Shown here: positions 60,312 to 64,000 of the stretch, one piece after another
Numbering within the stretch: the stretch's first letter is position 1
Layout: each line of letters starts with the position of its first letter
Source of the DNA: Aquabacterium olei
Lineage (GTDB): Bacteria; Pseudomonadota; Gammaproteobacteria; Burkholderiales; Burkholderiaceae_C
Direction of reading: 5' to 3'
DNA: 64,000 nt
Assembly: GCF_003100395.1 (NCBI RefSeq)
Contig: NZ_CP029210.1
Coordinates: forward strand, 558,001-622,000
The notes under the pieces: generated by a model
Seen by the model: the letters and a program-made list of their open reading frames with translations, nothing else
Database searches by the model: none
What the model was told of the DNA's origin: nothing
Program-made: the position numbers and the translations under genes

Positions 60312-61220
60312 TTAGCGAGCCTGCGGTGCGGTGATCGCCTGCACCAGCGTGGCGGCGACCAGGGCGCGGAAGGCCTGCAGCAGCGGCGAGTCATCGCCCC
60401 GGCGCTGGCTCATCACGACGGGTGAGTCGACGCCCTCCTCGCGCAATGGGCGGTAGGCCACGTCCTGGCGCTGCAGGGCCTGCACGGGGGCGGGCACCAG
60501 CGTCACCCCGATGCCGGCGGCCACCAGGCCGATGGCGGTCTGCATCTCGTTGGCCTCCTGCACGATGCGGGGGCGCAGGCCGCGCGCCTCGAAGTGGGCC
60601 AGCATCTGGTCGGCATAGCTCGGGCGCGTCTGCGCGGGGTAGAGCAGCAGCGGCTCTTCAGCCAGGCGGGCCAGCGGCAGGCGCTTGGTGGCCAGCAGCC
60701 GGTGGCGGGCGGGCAGGGCGGCCACGAGCGCATCGCGCGCCACCACCTCGCTGGCAATGGCCACGTCGGCCAGTTCCAGCCGCCCGAAGCCGACGTCGAT
60801 GCGGCCGGCCTTCAAGGCCTCGTACTGGCGCACGGTGGTCAGCTCGCTCAGGCCGACCTCGACGCGCGGGTGCGCCTCGCGGAAGCGGCGGATCACTTCG
60901 GGCAGGAAACCGTACAGCGTCGAGGGCACGAAGCCGATGCCGAACCAGCCCTGGTGGCCCTCGGCAATGCGTCGCGTGGCGCGGGCGGCCTCCTGGATGC
61001 GGTTCAGGCTCTGCACCACCTGGGCATGGAAGTAGCGGCCGGCCGGCGTCAGGGCCAGCGGCCGCGCAGAGCGGTCGAACAACTCGGCCCCGAGTTCGTC
61101 TTCCAGCTGACGGATCTGCCGGCTCAGCGGCGGCTGGGCAATGTGCAGCTTCTCCGCGGCGCGGCTGAAGCTCAGCTCGGTGGCCACGGCATCGAAGTAG
61201 CGCAGGTGACGCAGTTCCAT
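60312..61220 (-). CDS. catR: LysR family regulator, CatR/CatM/BenM type
   Basis: A 302-residue LysR activator. The helix-turn-helix begins MELRHLRYFDAVATELSFSR and continues AAEKLHIAQPPLSRQIRQLE, exactly the CatM/BenM pattern. The effector domain includes FGIGFVPSTLYGFLPEVIRRF and NEMQTAIGLVAAGIGVTLVP. CatR-type proteins sense cis,cis-muconate and activate catBCA. It is divergent from catB over 102 bases that contain the cognate operator. ATG 61220 is the family start; a further 23 upstream codons are noncoding. Confidence 0.92.
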   Translation of the reverse strand: MELRHLRYFDAVATELSFSRAAEKLHIAQPPLSRQIRQLEDELGAELFDRSARPLALTPAGRYFHAQVVQSLNRIQEAARATRRIAEGHQGWFGIGFVPSTLYGFLPEVIRRFREAHPRVEVGLSELTTVRQYEALKAGRIDVGFGRLELADVAIASEVVARDALVAALPARHRLLATKRLPLARLAEEPLLLYPAQTRPSYADQMLAHFEARGLRPRIVQEANEMQTAIGLVAAGIGVTLVPAPVQALQRQDVAYRPLREEGVDSPVVMSQRRGDDSPLLQAFRALVAATLVQAITAPQAR

Positions 61221-61224
61221 GTGT

Positions 61225-61239
61225 ATACCTGTGGGGTAT
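61225..61239. promoter_or_regulatory. CatR/BenM-type operator ATAC-N7-GTAT
   Basis: ATAC-CTGTGGG-GTAT matches the published CatM/BenM recognition rule exactly (ATAC-N7-GTAT). It lies five bases from the regulator start codon, between catR and catB, and would serve both autoregulation and catB activation. Confidence 0.8.
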
Positions 61240-61259
61240 GGGATTGGACCCATTCGATA

Positions 61260-61289
61260 TTGGACGGGCCGAGCGTACACGAGGATCAT
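61260..61289 (+). promoter_or_regulatory. Candidate catB promoter
   Basis: TTGGAC and GATCAT with 18 bases between. A start near 61296 would place the operator centre near -64, the usual LysR activation position. The -10 is weak, as expected for an activated promoter. Another TTGGAC is at 61245-61250. Confidence 0.4.
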
Positions 61290-61322
61290 TTCTCCACACC
61301 CTCAGCCGAACCCATACCTCCC

Positions 61323-62492
61323 ATGTCTGCTTCTTCTCCTCAAGTCCGTATCGAGGCCATCGAAGCCATCCTCGTCGATCTGCCGACCATCCGCCCGCAC
61401 AAGCTGGCGATGACGGTGATGCACGGTCAGACCCTCGTGATCGTGCGGCTGCACTGCAGTGACGGCACCATCGGCATCGGCGAGACGACCAGCATCGGTG
61501 GCCTCGCCTACGGCGAGCAGTCGCCGGAAAGCGTCAAGCTGGCCATCGACCGCTACATCACGCCGCTGCTGGTTGGCGAAGACGCCTCGGCCGTGCAGGC
61601 TGCGATGCAGCGTGTGGGCAAGCAGGTGCAGGGCAACTCGCACGCCAAGTGCGCGGTGGAAACGGCCCTGCTGGACGCGCTGGGCCACCGCCTGGGCCTG
61701 CCCGTGCATGCCCTGCTGGGGGGCACCGCCCAGACCAGTCTGCCGGTGCTGTGGACGCTGGCCAGCGGTGACGCTGCGCGCGATGTGGACGAAGGCCTCT
61801 CGCTGATCGAGCAGCGTCGCCACAACGTGTTCAAGCTCAAGGTGGGCCGCCGCCCGGTGGCCGAGGACGTGGCCCACGTGGCCGCCATCCGCAAGGGGCT
61901 GGGCGATGCCATCCAGCTCACGATCGACGTGAACCAGGCGTGGAACGAGGCCCAGGCCATGGAGGGCATGGCCGCGATGCAGGAGCTCGGCATCATGCTG
62001 GTCGAGCAGCCCATCCACGGCCGCAACCGCCGCGCCATGGCCCGCCTGAGTGCCCGCTTCGATGTGCCGCTGATGGCCGACGAGGGCTTCAACGACGCGA
62101 TGGACGCTTACGAGATCGCCCAACTGGGTGCGGCCGACATCCTCGCGCTCAAGACCGCCAAGGCGGGTGGCCTGGCTGCGGTGCTGAAGGCCGCCACGGT
62201 GGGCGAGGCCGCGGGTCTGGGCCTGTACGGCGGCACCATGCTGGAAGGCACGATCGGCTCGATCGCATCGGCCCATGCGTTTGCTGCCGGCCCGGCCATG
62301 TACTGGGGCACCGAGCTGTTCGGCCCGCTGCTGCTGAAGGACGACATCGTGCAGCAGCGCCCCGTCTACCGCGACTTCGCGCTGCAGATGCCGGCCGGCC
62401 CGGGCCTGGGCCTCGCGCTCGACCTCGACAAGCTGGCGCACTACCGCCGTGACCCGGATCGCGTCCGCCCGGTTGGCGCCGCCGGCCTCTGA
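61323..62492 (+). CDS. catB: Muconate cycloisomerase CatB
   Basis: Converts cis,cis-muconate to muconolactone, 389 residues, enolase superfamily. It has MTVMHGQTLVIVRLHCSDG, VFKLKVGRRP (catalytic Lys region near 168-170), LTIDVNQAW, MLVEQPIHG and MADEGFND (the three metal-binding acids), and ALKTAKAGGL (second Lys). Length and order match CatB of Pseudomonas and Acinetobacter. First gene of catBCA, activated by CatR. Confidence 0.94.
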   Translation: MSASSPQVRIEAIEAILVDLPTIRPHKLAMTVMHGQTLVIVRLHCSDGTIGIGETTSIGGLAYGEQSPESVKLAIDRYITPLLVGEDASAVQAAMQRVGKQVQGNSHAKCAVETALLDALGHRLGLPVHALLGGTAQTSLPVLWTLASGDAARDVDEGLSLIEQRRHNVFKLKVGRRPVAEDVAHVAAIRKGLGDAIQLTIDVNQAWNEAQAMEGMAAMQELGIMLVEQPIHGRNRRAMARLSARFDVPLMADEGFNDAMDAYEIAQLGAADILALKTAKAGGLAAVLKAATVGEAAGLGLYGGTMLEGTIGSIASAHAFAAGPAMYWGTELFGPLLLKDDIVQQRPVYRDFALQMPAGPGLGLALDLDKLAHYRRDPDRVRPVGAAGL

Positions 62493-62523
62493 TCCCCTCT
62501 CGCTCATTCCCCAGGAGACCCCG

Positions 62524-62814
62524 ATGCTGTTTCACGTCCAGATGACCGTGCGCCTGCCGCATGACATGCCGGCCGACGTGGCCGACGAACTCAAGGCCCG
62601 TGAGAAGGCCATGGCGCAAAGCCTGCAGCGCGATGGCACGTGGCGCCACCTCTGGCGCATCGCCGGCCGCTACGCCAACGTCAGCATCTTCGATGTCGAC
62701 AGCCCGGCTGCCCTGCACGATGTGCTGTCGCGCCTGCCGCTGTTCCCGTACATGGACATCGAGGTGCAGGCCCTGTGCCGGCATGCCTCGTCCATCCACG
62801 ATGACGACCGCTGA
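62524..62814 (+). CDS. catC: Muconolactone Delta-isomerase CatC
   Basis: A 96-residue isomerase. It begins MLFHVQMTVRLPHDMP and contains REKAMAQSLQRDGTWRHLWRI and GRYANVSIFDVDS, then LPLFPYMDIEV. These match CatC throughout its length. It makes 3-oxoadipate enol-lactone. AGGAG at 62511-62515 precedes the ATG. It sits between catB and catA, 31 bases from each. Confidence 0.94.
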   Translation: MLFHVQMTVRLPHDMPADVADELKAREKAMAQSLQRDGTWRHLWRIAGRYANVSIFDVDSPAALHDVLSRLPLFPYMDIEVQALCRHASSIHDDDR

Positions 62815-62845
62815 GTCGCCCTTTTCATCACCCCAAGGAGACAAT

Positions 62846-63769
62846 GTGAGCAAGAACGAAATGAGCAAGCAGGCGCTGCTTGACCGCGTCAACACGGTCC
62901 GCATTGCCGACGGCAACGAGCGCGTGCGCGCCCTCACGGCCCGCATCGTGGGCGATCTGTTCAAGACCATCGACGAGATGGACGTGCAGCCCGACGAGTT
63001 CTGGGCCGCCACCGACTGGCTGGCCCGCCTGGGCGCCACCGGCCAGATCGGCCTGATCACCGCCGGGCTGGGCTTCGACCGCCTGCTCGACATCCGCATG
63101 GACGAGGCCGACGAACGTGCTGGCATCGCCAAGGGCACGCCGCGCGCCATCGAAGGCCCGCTGTATGTGGCCGGTGCTCCGCTGTCGAAGTACGAGACGT
63201 GTCTGGACGAAGGCGCCGAGCTCAAGGGCGAGACCTTCGTGATGGAAGGCCGTGTGCTTGACGCCAAGGGCCAGCCGGTGGCCGGCGCCCTCGTCGACGT
63301 GTGGCATGCCAACGACCAGGGCCGCTACTCGCACTTCGACCCGGCCCAGCCTGCCTACAACCTGCGTCGCCGCATCGAGACCGACGCTGAAGGCCGCTAC
63401 CGCTTCCGCAGCAAGCTGCCGCCGGGCTATGCCATCCCGCCGAACAGCCCCACGTCGGAACTGTTCGACGCCCTCGGTCGCCATGGCAACCGGCCGGCCC
63501 ACGTGCACTTCATGGTTGCGGCCCCGGGCCAGCGCCTGCTGACCACCCAGGTCAACATCTCGGGCGACCCGTACAACGACGACGACTTTGCCTTTGCGAC
63601 CCGCGACGGCCTGGTGGTCGAGGTGGAGTCCGGCGTGTCGGCTGCAGGGTACGAATCGCTGGGCGTGACGGGCTCGATCGGCCGCGTGCGCTTCGACTTC
63701 GTGCTGCAGCCCGCCCGCACCGAGGACGAGTCGGCCCCCAAGTCGCGCATGGCTCGCGCTTTGGGCTGA
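62846..63769 (+). CDS. catA: Catechol 1,2-dioxygenase CatA
   Basis: Intradiol non-heme Fe(III) enzyme opening catechol to cis,cis-muconate, 307 residues. The N-terminal linker helices end before GPLYVAGAPLSKYE. The iron ligands fit Tyr161 (GRYSHFD), Tyr195 (PPGYAIP), His219 and His221 (RPAHVHF); the last three are spaced exactly as in the Acinetobacter enzyme (24 and 2 residues apart). The start is GTG at 62846 with AAGGAG five bases before it; an ATG at 62861 is in frame but poorly placed. Last gene of catBCA. Confidence 0.95.
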   Translation: MSKNEMSKQALLDRVNTVRIADGNERVRALTARIVGDLFKTIDEMDVQPDEFWAATDWLARLGATGQIGLITAGLGFDRLLDIRMDEADERAGIAKGTPRAIEGPLYVAGAPLSKYETCLDEGAELKGETFVMEGRVLDAKGQPVAGALVDVWHANDQGRYSHFDPAQPAYNLRRRIETDAEGRYRFRSKLPPGYAIPPNSPTSELFDALGRHGNRPAHVHFMVAAPGQRLLTTQVNISGDPYNDDDFAFATRDGLVVEVESGVSAAGYESLGVTGSIGRVRFDFVLQPARTEDESAPKSRMARALG

Positions 63770-63832
63770 TGCGGCCCGGCAGGCATGGGGCCTTGCGGGG
63801 TCCCCGTGGCCTGACCCCGGCGGTATGATTTC

Positions 63833-63868
63833 CATCGCCCCCATGCCGTCCCGGCATCGGGGGCGATG
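63833..63868 (+). other. Strong hairpin between catA and the last gene
   Basis: CATCGCCCCCATGCCG, loop TCC, CGGCATCGGGGGCGATG: a 16-pair stem with a single bulged C. TATGAT (63824-63829) lies just upstream and could be a -10 box, which would put the hairpin at the 5' end of the next transcript. No T-tract follows, so it may be a leader structure rather than the catBCA terminator. Confidence 0.6.
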
Positions 63869-63895
63869 TGCTTTCTGTCAGCCGAGGTTTTTTGC

Positions 63896-64000
63896 ATGGA
63901 CCAGCCCGGGAATGTCCCGTCGCCCGCCGATCCCGCCGCCCGTGCCCGCGGGGGCCGTTGGTGGCGCTGGCCGCTGGGCCTTGGCGTGGCGGCTGCAGCC
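63896..64000 (+). CDS. Start of an unidentified gene (3' partial)
   Basis: Open frame from ATG 63896 to the window end, 35 codons. It begins MDQPGNVPSPADPAARARGG, then RWWRWPLGLGVAAAA, a basic/Trp stretch leading into a likely membrane helix or signal anchor. A weak GAGG lies upstream at 63883-63886. Too short to name. Confidence 0.55.
   Translation, partial: MDQPGNVPSPADPAARARGGRWWRWPLGLGVAAAA

Overview
The window is high-G+C DNA (roughly two thirds G+C by eye) with dense, ordinary chromosomal genes and short intergenic gaps. Gene content points to a betaproteobacterium of the order Burkholderiales, probably near Leptothrix, Aquabacterium or Rubrivivax. The clues are two PEP-CTERM surface proteins, an MsrPQ pair, a double-length UvrA, PrpE, a YecA/SEC-C protein, an FMN riboswitch in front of a type II lumazine synthase, and a catBCA cluster with a CatR-like LysR regulator. 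The genus is inference. I saw no rRNA, tRNA, CRISPR array, integrase or transposase.

Layout. 1-6202: a partial metallo-beta-lactamase RNase, msrPQ, an AEC carrier, then a one-base-overlapping pair of a GAF protein and a degenerate receiver/GGDEF/EAL protein. 6241-17418: the 2026-residue UvrA, a PEP-CTERM protein, a chemotaxis transducer, UspA, a phosphoesterase and a YecA protein. 17588-24770: prpE, a PhoD-type phosphatase, lpxC with a tiny membrane protein, a second PEP-CTERM protein and a MidA-type methyltransferase. 24791-32638: a co-oriented run of pteridine-reductase-like SDR, folB, ttcA, a lipoprotein, glmU and a DnaJ-domain protein, then a divergent Lrp regulator and glmS.

32639-35042 is the outlier: an AT-rich insert directly downstream of glmS, the classical Tn7 attachment region. 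It carries two translationally coupled genes, a DUF262 (ParB/GmrS-like) protein and a protein with a HEPN-type RNase motif. This is the best candidate here for a little-described (probably anti-phage) system. The composition, the position at the glmS hot spot, a 13-bp direct repeat around the region and odd codon use at the glmS 3' end all suggest horizontal acquisition.

35043-47437: a VF530 protein, hydrolase, exporters, two SDRs, a DUF3297/DUF2242/DUF2231 operon, a MipA/OmpV protein, a second AEC carrier, a Gln/Gly-rich disordered protein, a GGDEF remnant, and a minus-strand set of a CYP152-like P450 peroxygenase, a membrane protein and an APH-like/P-loop kinase fusion. 47482-56106: a nuclease-helicase fusion, an iron alcohol dehydrogenase, a histone-deacetylase-family enzyme next to a Pat-like acyltransferase (a likely lysine acetylation eraser/writer pair), and riboswitch-controlled ribH. 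56184-64000: a DEAD-box helicase, MFS exporter, FAH/hydratase-family protein, VOC protein and the catechol ortho-cleavage cluster catR-catBCA with a textbook ATAC-N7-GTAT operator. A new gene starts at the right edge.
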